Positions 10,620 to 21,800 of a stretch of 64,000 bases of DNA are shown here, in pieces. Source of the stretch: an uncultured Burkholderiales bacterium. GTDB taxonomy: Bacteria > Pseudomonadota > Gammaproteobacteria > Burkholderiales > Burkholderiaceae_C. Under the pieces are notes generated by a model. The model was not told where the DNA came from. It worked only from the letters and a program-made list of their open reading frames with translations, and did no database searches. Within the stretch, counting starts at the first letter, position 1, and every line of letters starts with the position of its first letter. The stretch lies in contig CAIRBP010000112.1 in the NCBI GenBank assembly GCA_903876885.1, forward strand, positions 1 to 64,000. The letters are read 5' to 3'. The position numbers were made by a program, and so were the translations under genes.

Positions 10620-10801
10620 AAGATACGTTGATACCAAAACCCGAGAAATTAGGTGACAAGTGCAAAACTTCTCAGCAAATGAAAATTTAATAGATTTAAA
10701 TAATTTGATTTAAATCATAATTTCGAGAACTAAAGAGCTCTAAAGGTTATGTATGTAGATGTTTATAGCTCTTATTTAGTTTTAAATAACCTGAGAACGC
10801 A

Positions 10802-11755
10802 TCAGGGATCTATCTTGATATGGTTAATTTTTATGACCTCGGTCCATTTGGCCGTGTCGTCGCGTAAGAATTTAGCCAACTCCTCACCGCTTATTCTTGG
10901 CGCGTCAGCGCCTTGAAGCAATAATTTATCCTTCGTATCAGAATCCGATATAGCGCGAGTTACGTCATCTCTCAACGTATTTATGATTTCATTTGAAGAA
11001 CCCTTAGGTACAGCCAAAGCGAACCAGTTGGATGTTACAAATCCAGGCACTCCCGCCTCAATTGCAGTTGGTACGTTGGGAAGAATTAAAGATCGCTTTA
11101 AAGTGGACACAGCTAATGGCTTTAGCTTGCCCCCCTTAATTTGACTCAGTGCCGTTGAAGAGGCGGCGATGATAAAGTCCAAATTCCCGGATTGGAGCGC
11201 AAGACTTGCCTCACTCATTCCACGAAAAGGCACATGAGTCACTTCAATATGTGCGTCACTCTTGAATCGTTCGGTAACGATATGATTGGTGCTGCCAAGA
11301 CCTGCGGATCCGTAATTAAGCTCTCCTGGATGAGCGCGAGCGTAAGCGATCATCTCGCCCAAATTTTGAAACTTTGAGTCTGTGCGAACCAACACCACAA
11401 AAGGTGTTTGTGCAATCATAACAACGGGCACCAAATCAGTAGCTACATTCCACGTTAAATTAGTGAACATGCCAGGTAGCATTGCATAGGTTGCGTCAAT
11501 CAGCACGACAGTTGATCCGTCAGGCGCACTATGCGCTACATAATCAAATGCAATGCGACCGCCTGCACCAGTTTTGTTATCTATAACAACAGACTTACCC
11601 GTTTGTTCAATAATTTTTTGAGCAACAATTCGCGTGTATGAATCACTTGCACCACCCACGGCAAAGGGAACAATTATTTTTATTGGTTTGGAGGTTTGAG
11701 CAAATACATTCAAATTCGCGAAAGTTAGAAGCAGTAGGGATACCCAAAATTTCAT
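10802..11755 (-). CDS. Bug-family (TctC-like) extracytoplasmic solute-binding protein
   Basis: Signal peptide MKFWVSLLLLTFANLNVFAQ; KPIKIIVPFAVGGASDSYTRIVAQKII. Confidence 0.95.
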   Translation of the reverse strand: MKFWVSLLLLTFANLNVFAQTSKPIKIIVPFAVGGASDSYTRIVAQKIIEQTGKSVVIDNKTGAGGRIAFDYVAHSAPDGSTVVLIDATYAMLPGMFTNLTWNVATDLVPVVMIAQTPFVVLVRTDSKFQNLGEMIAYARAHPGELNYGSAGLGSTNHIVTERFKSDAHIEVTHVPFRGMSEASLALQSGNLDFIIAASSTALSQIKGGKLKPLAVSTLKRSLILPNVPTAIEAGVPGFVTSNWFALAVPKGSSNEIINTLRDDVTRAISDSDTKDKLLLQGADAPRISGEELAKFLRDDTAKWTEVIKINHIKIDP

Positions 11756-11814
11756 TTTCTATCTGCGCCTCAGAGTTAAATAAATAGGTAAGTAAGTGAG
11801 AAGTGAATAAGAGA

Positions 11815-12204
11815 TTAATTGATCAAGGGCCAATCCGTGATTTCAAAACTATCTGGTACGACGATATGTACAAATCCCCTGATATCCCTGAGAGAGCGAG
11901 TAATGTGCCCACGGCCCTCAAAGTCCTCTGTGAAGAGCAGATCGCCAGGCTTACAGATTGTTCTTTTACCTTCACTTGTTTCTAACTCCAAAATACCAGA
12001 GGTAATAAATATAAGTTGTCTACGAGGAGCGTTGTGAAAATCTTGTACATGCCCTTGCGGTGTTTCCCTAAAAAACATCTCCTCCACAGTAAATCTATCA
12101 GACATCGGACGACCGACTGAGCCTTGCTTCTCAAACAGAGGAACTTCGCGGATCTCAACTACTGAGTCTCCCCTCTGATTTGTATATATTCTGTGAATTT
12201 GCAT
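11815..12204 (-). CDS. Cupin-fold protein
   Basis: 129 aa; QDFHNAPRRQLIFITSGILELETSEGKRTICKPGDLLFTEDFEGRGH is a cupin-type double motif. Confidence 0.75.
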   Translation of the reverse strand: MQIHRIYTNQRGDSVVEIREVPLFEKQGSVGRPMSDRFTVEEMFFRETPQGHVQDFHNAPRRQLIFITSGILELETSEGKRTICKPGDLLFTEDFEGRGHITRSLRDIRGFVHIVVPDSFEITDWPLIN

Positions 12205-12254
12205 GGTTTATTGATATTTTTTTAGTGATTTATCTAGAAAACGAGTTGCGAGAG

Positions 12255-13049
12255 CTAAATGATTGGATAAGCACCGCCCTCCATTGCAATGATCTGTCCT
12301 GTTACGTAACTAGCTTGCGAGGAGGCAAGGAATAGTGCTACGTTAGCAATTTCGTCTGGCTCGGCTAGTCTTTTCATTGGAATTTTTTGAGAGGACTGCT
12401 TCAGCACATCTTCCTCACTTAAGTTGTTTTGTCGTGCCTCAACCTCTACTCTACCCTTTAAACGTTCGGTATAGGTCATACCTGGGTTGATACCGTTTAT
12501 TTGAACATTGTGAGACGCATAAGCAGTTGCAAGCCCAGTTGTGGCAAGCATAAGTGCAGCATTTGCAGCACCGCCTGCTAAATGCACTGAATTGGCCACT
12601 TTACCTCCAATCCCAATTATGTTCACAATCGCACCAGATCGTCTAGCTGCCATGTCTTTAACTACTGGGTCCATGATGTTTATATAGCTAAAGAATTTGG
12701 CTTGCATTGCATCCATCCAAATCGCTGGGCTAAGATCGGCGGCCATAGTGCGTTTTGCCGCGCCTGCTGAATTCACCAAAACATCAATATCCGAAAATTT
12801 AGTCTTGGCTACTTGCACAGCTTTCACAGCCTCACTGGGCAGGGTTAAATCACTGGCAACACTATTAACAGAAACTTTCGCGCCAAATTCAGCTATCAAC
12901 TTAGCCACTGCAGTATCCAAATTTTCTGGAGTTCTTGAAATAATAGTTACACGAGCACCCTCTCGTAAAAAAGCCCTTGCGCAGGCGAAACCTATACCTT
13001 TACTGCCCCCAGTAACTACTACATGTTTATTTTTAAAATCTGAGTACAT
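12255..13049 (-). CDS. Short-chain dehydrogenase/reductase (SDR)
   Basis: VVTGGSKGIGFACARAF, NSAG, ASYVTGQIIAMEGGAYP. Confidence 0.92.
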   Translation of the reverse strand: MYSDFKNKHVVVTGGSKGIGFACARAFLREGARVTIISRTPENLDTAVAKLIAEFGAKVSVNSVASDLTLPSEAVKAVQVAKTKFSDIDVLVNSAGAAKRTMAADLSPAIWMDAMQAKFFSYINIMDPVVKDMAARRSGAIVNIIGIGGKVANSVHLAGGAANAALMLATTGLATAYASHNVQINGINPGMTYTERLKGRVEVEARQNNLSEEDVLKQSSQKIPMKRLAEPDEIANVALFLASSQASYVTGQIIAMEGGAYPII

Positions 13050-13354
13050 TATTTTGCAAGCATCAATATATAGAGTTAATTACAAATTGAATTTTTAAAT
13101 TCGGTTGGCTATTTAAATTGTTAGCAAACTATTCTAGCCAGAACAAATTAACTTACCACGTGCCTTAAGGGAAAACACCGCTTAAGCTGTTGAGCAAAAT
13201 AAATTTCCGGAATTACTTTTTATCTATTCAGCTTGACATTCGTTTGACAATCAAAAAAGCATCGTAGAGATTGATTGACAAACTCAAAAGCGTGATTGCA
13301 CAATATTTTCATTAAATAAATTTAAATCTGTGTGTTGGATATAAATATGAATAT

Positions 13355-15307
13355 TTATCTTTTCTCTTTGTCGTGCAGCGCATGAAGTCCGCCACTCCTG
13401 GACAGGCGGGTTTGAATAGATTTAAATAACACTGATGGATTAGGTACTATCCAAGTCACTCTTTTTTTAGCTCGCGTTAGTCCTGTGTATATCAACTCCT
13501 TAGTCAACACTGCACTTCGTTCTGGAGGTAACACTAAACAAACGTGATTAAACTCGGACCCTTGAGATTTATGTACGGTCATAGCGAATACGCTCTCGAC
13601 AGCGTCCAACCTCGATGGCAAGACCCATTTAACTGGACCTGGCGCGCTAGAAGATCCGCTTTGTGTTGCAGTCACATTAATTTTCGAGCCAACATCATCT
13701 AACGAATCCCTTGGAAAGGCTACTCGCAGTACACCGTTTTTCTGCAAACATATTCCAATATCTCCATTCCTAAGATCCAGGTGGTAATTGTTTTCCGTCA
13801 CCATGACTGGACGTCCGTGATACCACCCCTCGCTCTTAAATCCTAGTAATTCAGCGATCACACCATTCAAAGTGCTTACTCCCCAAGCGCCCTCCCTGAC
13901 TGCACAAAGAACCTGAAACTCAGAGAAGGCGTCAAGTATCTCTTTTGCTAATTTGTGTTGATAATCCTCGTTCTTACTCGTATCTAATGGGTTTTTCTTT
14001 ATAAGATCAAGATAACGACTCCAAGAGTTTTGCAAAAATAATTGCGCTTGGTTATCTTTAAATTTAATTAAATCTAATCTATCGATTGGAGGGAATTTTG
14101 ATGCGGCTTGCGCAGACCATGGGTTTAACTGATTCCAACTCGTTTTGAGACCATTTAAATCTTCATCACTACCACTGTTTATCATCTGTGCCCACTGACT
14201 AATGACGCCCCCCCCCTCAACACGGTGACTTTTTCTAAGCATGACAGTTTGTTGTGCAAGCGGGGATCCATCACCAGCCCACACGCTCATGTCTTGCTGG
14301 GAAATACCCCTCATCCACTCAATTGTTGTTGAGGAGTAATTCCCTTTAACGGCATCTAAACAAAGCTGCCCTAAAACAGCTCCAGCCTCAACTGATGCCA
14401 ACTGGTCCTGATCACCTAAAAAAATCAATCTTGTATTCAATGGCGTACTCGCAAGCAGTCGATCCATCAAATGGAGGCTAATCATAGAAGCTTCATCTAC
14501 AACGACAACGTCATATGCGAGTTCTCTAATCTTTGATTCGGCATCATTAGTGCCAAGTTGTAATAACTTATGCAAAGTCACTGGTTTATGTGTAATCTCA
14601 AACCTATATTTTTCTGGCAAAGTTCGAACTATTATTCCCAAAGAAGCACCTAGTCTTGCAGCGGCTTTGCCAGTTGGTGCAGTCAACGCTAAACGGAGTT
14701 TTTTGGGTTGATGTTCTTCTGAACTATTGGTTACCAATAGAGACAACAATCTCGTCACCGTCGTTGTCTTACCAGTACCTGGCCCACCGGTAATTAAAGT
14801 GACCATTTTTTTAGTAGCCACAGCGCAAGCTAATCTCTGCCAATCGGGTTCAGATTGAGAGTTACTCTGATCTAGTACAAATAACTCATCTAGTTTTTGC
14901 TTTAAATCCGATACCTCAGTGCACTGAATCTCAAGACGTCTGCGGATAGAGTCGATAATGCGCTGCTCAGCTTCCCAGTTCTTTCGCAAATAAAGCAGAT
15001 GTCCGTCTAAGACAAGTGGGCTTGATGGACCCTTAGTCCAGCGTAAGGTTTGAGCAGATTGACTAAGATTTTTATCAATCAATTTGTCTACACTAGCATC
15101 TAAGGCGAGCGCATCCCAATCTCTAGCAGCAAGTAAACTCAGATCTAAACATGTATGTCCCTTCATATACAAATGACTTACTAAAGAGGCAAGTACCAAG
15201 TGATTAGGATCTGAACTTGGCTCTTTGTCTTGCAAGAAATCGGCAAATGCAGTATCAAAGCGCGAGAAAAGCGTATTTGTGTCCCTAGTGTCCTTGGTAT
15301 TTAGCAT
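13355..15307 (-). CDS. recD: Exodeoxyribonuclease V subunit alpha
   Basis: Walker A GGPGTGKTTTVTRLL; DEASMISLHLMDRLL; FAMTVHKSQGSEFNHV; downstream of recB. Confidence 0.95.
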   Translation of the reverse strand: MLNTKDTRDTNTLFSRFDTAFADFLQDKEPSSDPNHLVLASLVSHLYMKGHTCLDLSLLAARDWDALALDASVDKLIDKNLSQSAQTLRWTKGPSSPLVLDGHLLYLRKNWEAEQRIIDSIRRRLEIQCTEVSDLKQKLDELFVLDQSNSQSEPDWQRLACAVATKKMVTLITGGPGTGKTTTVTRLLSLLVTNSSEEHQPKKLRLALTAPTGKAAARLGASLGIIVRTLPEKYRFEITHKPVTLHKLLQLGTNDAESKIRELAYDVVVVDEASMISLHLMDRLLASTPLNTRLIFLGDQDQLASVEAGAVLGQLCLDAVKGNYSSTTIEWMRGISQQDMSVWAGDGSPLAQQTVMLRKSHRVEGGGVISQWAQMINSGSDEDLNGLKTSWNQLNPWSAQAASKFPPIDRLDLIKFKDNQAQLFLQNSWSRYLDLIKKNPLDTSKNEDYQHKLAKEILDAFSEFQVLCAVREGAWGVSTLNGVIAELLGFKSEGWYHGRPVMVTENNYHLDLRNGDIGICLQKNGVLRVAFPRDSLDDVGSKINVTATQSGSSSAPGPVKWVLPSRLDAVESVFAMTVHKSQGSEFNHVCLVLPPERSAVLTKELIYTGLTRAKKRVTWIVPNPSVLFKSIQTRLSRSGGLHALHDKEKR

Positions 15308-15313
15308 TTGTTA

Positions 15314-18300
15314 TTAAGAACCTCTAAACGCATCATCAATTGACAATATAAGTGACTTAGGGGGACGATCTACAAAAAGTCCTTTACTTTCTGTTTGCAC
15401 ACCTCGCAGGTATAAATAAACTGCACCTCCAACATGTCGATCGTAATCATAATCATCTAAACGAGATTTTAATAGGCGGTGTAAAGCAACTAAATAAAGT
15501 GTATATTGAACGTCGTAACGATGAGTTAATATGGAGTGGCTTAAATCTTTTGTTGTGTAAGAATTAAGTTTATTAGATTTGTAGTCTATGACAAAATAGC
15601 GCCCGTCATGTTCAACTACCAAATCCATGAATCCAGTCAGCATGCCGCTGAGTTGCCTCGGTTGTAATGCGGGCCTAAGTTCGCGAGCAAGAACGTTACT
15701 TGTAATCAAGGCATCTAGTTTAGAAACATTCATAGACTTTACTGGCAAAGTAAACCCCATTTCTGCCCATGCATTCTGAGAATTTAATTTATTCAACAAA
15801 AATTCATCAAAAGCAAATTCTTCTTTATTACTCGAAAATTTAGTTTCAACTATTGTTTGAACCCATTTTTTTAAAACAGTTTTATTATTTTCGGTTAAAC
15901 CAAGTTTGACAGATTTACCGTCAATACATGAATTCCATTCAGCGGTGATGAGAGGGCTCAAAGAATCTGCACTTATAGGCCATCCGCGGTTGAATTGCCA
16001 CTCTAGCAAGTCGTGAAGAAGTGTTCCGACACTGCTGCTAGAGGATATCGTGTCAAAAGGGCTTGAAGGCTCTAGTTCATCGTTTTGAACACGAACTCCT
16101 TCTGAAACAGACACGTTCAAGTGCTCTGACTCAATAGGCTGAGCGTTATCTTGCTGTGAATCGGCAAGCTTTTCGTCTCTGCTATTGGGTTGGTAATACA
16201 CAGATCCGCCTACCTCTTCGCCTGCCAATCCCTTTGATATCGAACTAAAACTAGCAATCCACCAACTTTGATTAAATACTTTCTTGGGTTGGAGTGCCTC
16301 GCCTCTTATTTCAAGTTCACTTTGGGACTTGTACTGATGTTCTAACGTCTCCGGGGCTGGACTCACACTTATTTCGCTACAGCTCCTCCAAAGTTGTAAT
16401 TTTTCTTTTAAATCATCTGCACTTACTCTTCCCAGGAGTTGAGAAATAGCACTTTTTGGACCGCTCGCGTTTTGCGGAAAATCTCCCACCATCGTAGCTA
16501 CACCCATCCAAAGTGCTTTCTCAGCTCTTGTCAAGGCGACATACAACAGTCGAATATCCTCACTGATTCTGCTTTTATCATCTCGCGCGCTGTTACTCTC
16601 TTCGACTTTAAAGTTGCTAATAAAGGGCAAAAATACCAAAGGAAACTGCAATCCCTTAGATTTATGTATTGTTAATACTTTAACCAAATTAGCTTCACTC
16701 TCTAGCCTCACAACCGCGGAGTCACCCGCAGACTTAGGATTACTTAGCTGCTCCTCAAGGTAGCGAATCAAAGCTCCCTCTCCGTGCAGTTGTAGGCTTG
16801 CGTTTTGTAGTAAATCCCCTAGATGTAGTAAGTTAGTTAATACACGTTCGCCGTTTATTAGCCAGGAATTAGATGGATTTAGTAATTTACGAGCTATGTC
16901 ATTTTCATGTATGAATGACTGCAGCATTGGTAGAAATCCCTGCCTTTGCCAAACGCTTTGATACCTGTGAAATTTTTCAACCAAATTCTCCCACTGCACT
17001 TCGTTATGGATGAGTTGGTCAAGTTCCGAAAAGTCAAGCCCAAAAATTCTGGTAGCAACTGCAGAGCGCATCAGTGAAGTTGATTTAGGATTGGCAATGG
17101 CTTGTAAGATAAGACGTAACTCCAACGCTTCCTCTGCCGCGTAAACGCTGTCTTGATCGGATAAATATACGCTGCGTACACCCAAGTGCTCTAGTGCACC
17201 TCTGATTGAGGTGGCCTCTTTAACATCCCTAACAAGTACAGCCATCTCGCTGGGTTGTGCAAATCCTTTGTTAAGTAACTCAGCGATTTGACCTGCAAAT
17301 AGTGCAGCCATTTCTTTTTTATACTTCTCTTTGCTAAGAGGTTTTGAGCTATTTGACAACCATACCGTTAGTGCAGGCTGTTGGCCACTTTTAGTCACTA
17401 AGGGTTCAATTTCTTTTTTAGCAATCACTTTTGGAAACTCAACAGATCCAAATGGATTTTGAGCATTCAAGAAAATATGATTAACCGCATCCACTAACTG
17501 CTGAGTTGAACGGTAATTACCTAGTAATGTATAAATATTACTTTTAGCATCCCTGATAGCTTGCAAATAAGTTTGTAAGTCAGCACCTCTAAATCCGTAA
17601 ATAGCCTGCTTAGGGTCTCCGATAATTATTAATCCGGAGTCATTTCGCTCTTCTTCTACATAAATTTTTTTAAGAGCTCCATACTGCCAAGGGTCTGTGT
17701 CTTGAAACTCATCTACAAGTGCAACTGGGTATTGCTCCCTAATTGTTTGGGCCAACTTAGATCCATCGGCGTTGACAGCTTTATATAAATTCTGGAGCAG
17801 ATCGGCAAAATCAAATTGTCCCATCAAAGACTTTGATCGCGTGCAGATAATATCAATTTGCTTAGCAGCGTGCTCAAGAAGTGAATCCTTCCCCGGCCTT
17901 AAAGTAAGCATGTGACAAAGGTCATCAAGGCTTTTAAGCGTCGGTAATGATTCGGCTTGTGGCCACCCGTTTTTACTTAACTCAGAGGCTGAAAATTGCT
18001 TTAAAAGTTTTTCATCTATTTCACCACCTGAGAAAAATTCCATTACTTTACTCAGACGGATAGTCACTTTCCTTGAGGTATATTCATCGCTTGAAATAGA
18101 TCCAATTTTCTTTCTAGCATTTATCTCAGTCTTAATTTTTTCAATAAACTCCTCAGTCCACTCTTTTGCAAGCTCGTTTTTTTTAACTAGCAAGTCCTCT
18201 TTCCACCTTGCTAATTTATCCTCAAACTGGAGAGGCGAAATACCATCTCCGAATTGATCTTCAGGCGATCTTGATTTTTTAGCAAAAACTGGCCGTAATC

Positions 18301-18892
18301 TATCAAGTAAATCATCCGGTGTTGTCACTAGAAGTTTAAGCTCTTCAAACGACTTTAATTGAGAGTAAGTAAGTGGATAGAAATATTTTCGCCAATACTC
18401 CCGAGCAGCCTCAAGCCGTAACTGATGTGCGTCCTCAATGAGAGTTTGTTCAAATAAACTCTTACTGTCAAAAGCATGTTCTTTCAACATGCGTGCACTC
18501 CAAGCATGAATGGTGAAAATTGCGGCCTCATCCATCCACTGAGCAGCGAGATCTAAGCGATTAGCACAGTTATTCCAGCTATCTTTTTCAAATGAGCTTT
18601 TTATTTTCTGTAAAAAATCGTCAACAATTTCTGATTCAATATCAGGAGTTCGAAAATACTGAGCGGCTTCGTATAACCTTGTCCTAATTCGTCCTCGAAG
18701 CTCAGCTGTAGCGAGCTCAGTGAACGTCATTACAAGAATTTGAGGGGGATTTAGAGGTTCTGCTATTGCGTGACCGAGGACTAGGCGTACATATAAAGCA
18801 GAGAGAGTCCAAGTTTTACCCGTTCCCGCAGATGCCTCTACAGCACGAAGACCTGATAAGGGCAGAGTCAATGGATCCAGGGATTGAATCAC
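15314..18892 (-). CDS. recB: Exodeoxyribonuclease V subunit beta
   Basis: VEASAGTGKTWTLSALYVRLVLG, VDEFQDTDPWQYGALKKIY, nuclease motif VIDYKSNKLN. Confidence 0.96.
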   Translation of the reverse strand: MIQSLDPLTLPLSGLRAVEASAGTGKTWTLSALYVRLVLGHAIAEPLNPPQILVMTFTELATAELRGRIRTRLYEAAQYFRTPDIESEIVDDFLQKIKSSFEKDSWNNCANRLDLAAQWMDEAAIFTIHAWSARMLKEHAFDSKSLFEQTLIEDAHQLRLEAAREYWRKYFYPLTYSQLKSFEELKLLVTTPDDLLDRLRPVFAKKSRSPEDQFGDGISPLQFEDKLARWKEDLLVKKNELAKEWTEEFIEKIKTEINARKKIGSISSDEYTSRKVTIRLSKVMEFFSGGEIDEKLLKQFSASELSKNGWPQAESLPTLKSLDDLCHMLTLRPGKDSLLEHAAKQIDIICTRSKSLMGQFDFADLLQNLYKAVNADGSKLAQTIREQYPVALVDEFQDTDPWQYGALKKIYVEEERNDSGLIIIGDPKQAIYGFRGADLQTYLQAIRDAKSNIYTLLGNYRSTQQLVDAVNHIFLNAQNPFGSVEFPKVIAKKEIEPLVTKSGQQPALTVWLSNSSKPLSKEKYKKEMAALFAGQIAELLNKGFAQPSEMAVLVRDVKEATSIRGALEHLGVRSVYLSDQDSVYAAEEALELRLILQAIANPKSTSLMRSAVATRIFGLDFSELDQLIHNEVQWENLVEKFHRYQSVWQRQGFLPMLQSFIHENDIARKLLNPSNSWLINGERVLTNLLHLGDLLQNASLQLHGEGALIRYLEEQLSNPKSAGDSAVVRLESEANLVKVLTIHKSKGLQFPLVFLPFISNFKVEESNSARDDKSRISEDIRLLYVALTRAEKALWMGVATMVGDFPQNASGPKSAISQLLGRVSADDLKEKLQLWRSCSEISVSPAPETLEHQYKSQSELEIRGEALQPKKVFNQSWWIASFSSISKGLAGEEVGGSVYYQPNSRDEKLADSQQDNAQPIESEHLNVSVSEGVRVQNDELEPSSPFDTISSSSSVGTLLHDLLEWQFNRGWPISADSLSPLITAEWNSCIDGKSVKLGLTENNKTVLKKWVQTIVETKFSSNKEEFAFDEFLLNKLNSQNAWAEMGFTLPVKSMNVSKLDALITSNVLARELRPALQPRQLSGMLTGFMDLVVEHDGRYFVIDYKSNKLNSYTTKDLSHSILTHRYDVQYTLYLVALHRLLKSRLDDYDYDRHVGGAVYLYLRGVQTESKGLFVDRPPKSLILSIDDAFRGS

Positions 18893-21800
18893 TCTCGCTC
18901 CTTTCTTGTTTCCACTATCGATGTCTTAACAATCGATGCAGCGTCTATCAAGTCTGAATAAAGGGAACGCGCCAGATCAGGCAACTCTTCACGAAGATCC
19001 TCGTAGCCCGAGAATGCACGCATTAAATAAAGTGAGTCTTTGCGTTCCCCTTGCGGTCCGTCTTTAGGCGGTGAAGGAGGATCGAAGATCTCTTCTGCAA
19101 TTTCGTGTGGATCCTCCAATTCTTTATTTATCTCTTCAACCTTAACCCTTTGGTTAAAGAGATCACTATGTAGCCATGCGAGGCTGGTTTTGCATGCAAC
19201 AGGCAAAGGACGAAGCCAAGCATCACTATAGATAAGAATCCATTTTCTTAAGATTTCTTGTGCTTTTGTTGGTTCTAATGCATCAAAAATAATTTGAGCA
19301 TCTGAGCCTATTTGTAGGCTTTTAAGATTAAGTCCATGTGCGCATCCTAGTAAATGATTGACCCACAGTTTTATTACGATATGTCCTCTTGCAATTTGAA
19401 GTCCTCTTTTTTTCTCACTCACTGCGCCAACGCGTTGGTCGATTTGCAAATACTCAAGCTCTTTTGTAGTTGAGTTTACTCTTGACTGAAGATTTGAAAG
19501 AATACCTTTCACTACAGCATTACCCAAATCCACTTGCAAGACTAATGCATCGCTTGTCTGAGGATAAGCGTCAATCCAATCACTTTTTTGAGCAAGTACA
19601 TTTTCAACTTTTTCACCTAAATCATTTTTGACTTTTACGCCATACGCTGCTAGCGGTAAGCGTCCAGATAAGCTCAAATTTTCAAGACCAATCTCGAGGT
19701 CATTACCCATTAACAATTCGTTAGCTATGTTGAACTCTTCCAGATTATTTAAAGAAAACGGCTCGGCATCCTGAATTTTGTCGTTTAATTTGTCAAGATA
19801 TATATTAAGCCTTGATCTAAAGAAAATTTCAACTGGATTTCTAAGTAACCTATGTAGCTCACTTACCTCAATGCTTTCTAGGATCAAATTATCTGTTTCT
19901 GTTAATTCCTTGAGATTTTTAATACTGTCACTCCCCTCTTGAAGACTGCCCCTTGGCTGCGTAACTTCCCAATCCTTATCGTATGTAAATAAGTCCTTTC
20001 GTCCAGAAAAGTACTGCACTGAGAAAGGTTGCAAGGGATGATTTATCGGTTTTACGGGAGAGTGCCATACCGCGTTCAGATAATCAATTAACTGAGATAC
20101 CAATACAGAGGGGGGCTTCTCCGAATTGTCTCGTGCGCTGCGACCCTGCCAACTTACATAAAGTTTTTGTCGAGCGCAAAGTAGGGCTTCTAAAAACAGA
20201 TACCGATCGTCCTCACGCCTTGAGCGGTCCCCTGTTCTCCAGTGTTTAGGCATTAAATCAAAATCTCTGGAAGATGTTTGCCGAGGAAAGTCTCCATCAT
20301 TCATACCCAATAGGCAAATGATCTTAAAGGGGATCGAGCGCATGGGCATTAAAGTTCCAAATTGAACACCACCTCCGAAAAAACGCTGTTGCAAACCAAT
20401 ATCCTCTAACTGGTTTAACCAATAATCACGAACAACATTTAGCGAAATAGGCGAGTCCAGTTTACATTCAAAACAAATCCTCTCCCAACTCTCAAGTGGT
20501 TCGAAAACTTTGATTAATAAACGCTCTTGTGCGTCGTCGCAGGCTTTGAAAAAAGTATCTAATAGTCGCTTAAATATTACAACCCACTCACCAGACGTAT
20601 GGTCTTGACTTAATTCTGTGTTTAGTATTTGTATTGCATCTAGCCAGTTCAACAACTTACTAAGCAAGGGTCCATCTAAGCCCGTGACCCCAGAACACGC
20701 AAGCGTCCCTTCCCATGACTGACCATGTCCTAACGCGTAACCTAGAAGTAATCTCTTAACACCAAAAGCCCAGGTGTTCTGATCTACATCGGCGAGTTCA
20801 GAATCAACGCCGTTTTGGACTCTATGATCTTTATCCAACCCCCAACGTACCCCAGCCGAAAGGCACCAAGCTCTGAGTTGTTCAACCTCCAAGTTTGATA
20901 ACTCGAACTTTTCACAAACAGCGTCAACCTCAAAGAGATCCATCCAATCGAGAACACTAATCTTATTGGTCGGCGTTGCAAGTAGTTGTGTAAGAGCCCT
21001 TACAACGGGAGACTCTTTACTCGTAACGTCTGCTACAGAGAAGGGAATATACCTTTCATCCCCGAGTTTGAATCTGCCAAAAACAGCTCTAATTCTCGGT
21101 AAAAATGTCTCCATGTCTGGCACCATCACCATAACATTTTCAGGCGCCAAGCTTGAATCATGGTCAAACCAAGCGTGAAGTTGATCATGCAAAATTTCTA
21201 CTTCACGTTGAGCGCTATGAGCGCTTACGAATTCAATAGATTGATCATCCGCCTCCTTTTCAAGCTTATTCATCTCCTCTGGTATAGGGGTAAGGTTTAA
21301 TATAAAGGATTGAACACTACGGAGTTGATTGCTAGATGTACTTGACTCTGAAGCAGTGTTTTCGTTCGCACTTAATGGATCTACAAAAACGTCCACCCTA
21401 CTCAGAGCTTTCTCTAAATCCCCTTTGTAATCTTCTAAATTATCGAAATCATCTAATAAATGAAAATAATCTCGCCCCTGTTTTCCCCAAGAAGCTAAGA
21501 GTGGGTGTGATGACATATGCATATCGGATATGCGAGTGCTTTGTCTTCTTTTGTTAAGAGATCGCAGTAACTCATGCCCATCCACAATATCACCCCAATA
21601 CGTTTGGCAGGGATTTTGTACAAACATGAAAACTTGACATATCTGTCCAAGCTTTGCGAAAGCCTCAATTACCTGCGGAGGGAGTGAGGAGATACCAAAT
21701 ATAACTACACGACTGGGAACACCGACTGGTTTTTTCTTTGTACGTTTGAACTCATTAACAACAGAGTCCATTTTTTTTAAAAACTGAGCATGAACACTCG

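Noticed and set aside
13233-13282. Three TTGACA hexamers and an imperfect TTTGACAATC/GATTGACAAA pair between SDR and recD
   Set aside because: No well-spaced -10 found on the plus strand and no plus-strand gene downstream; probably chance in AT-rich DNA.
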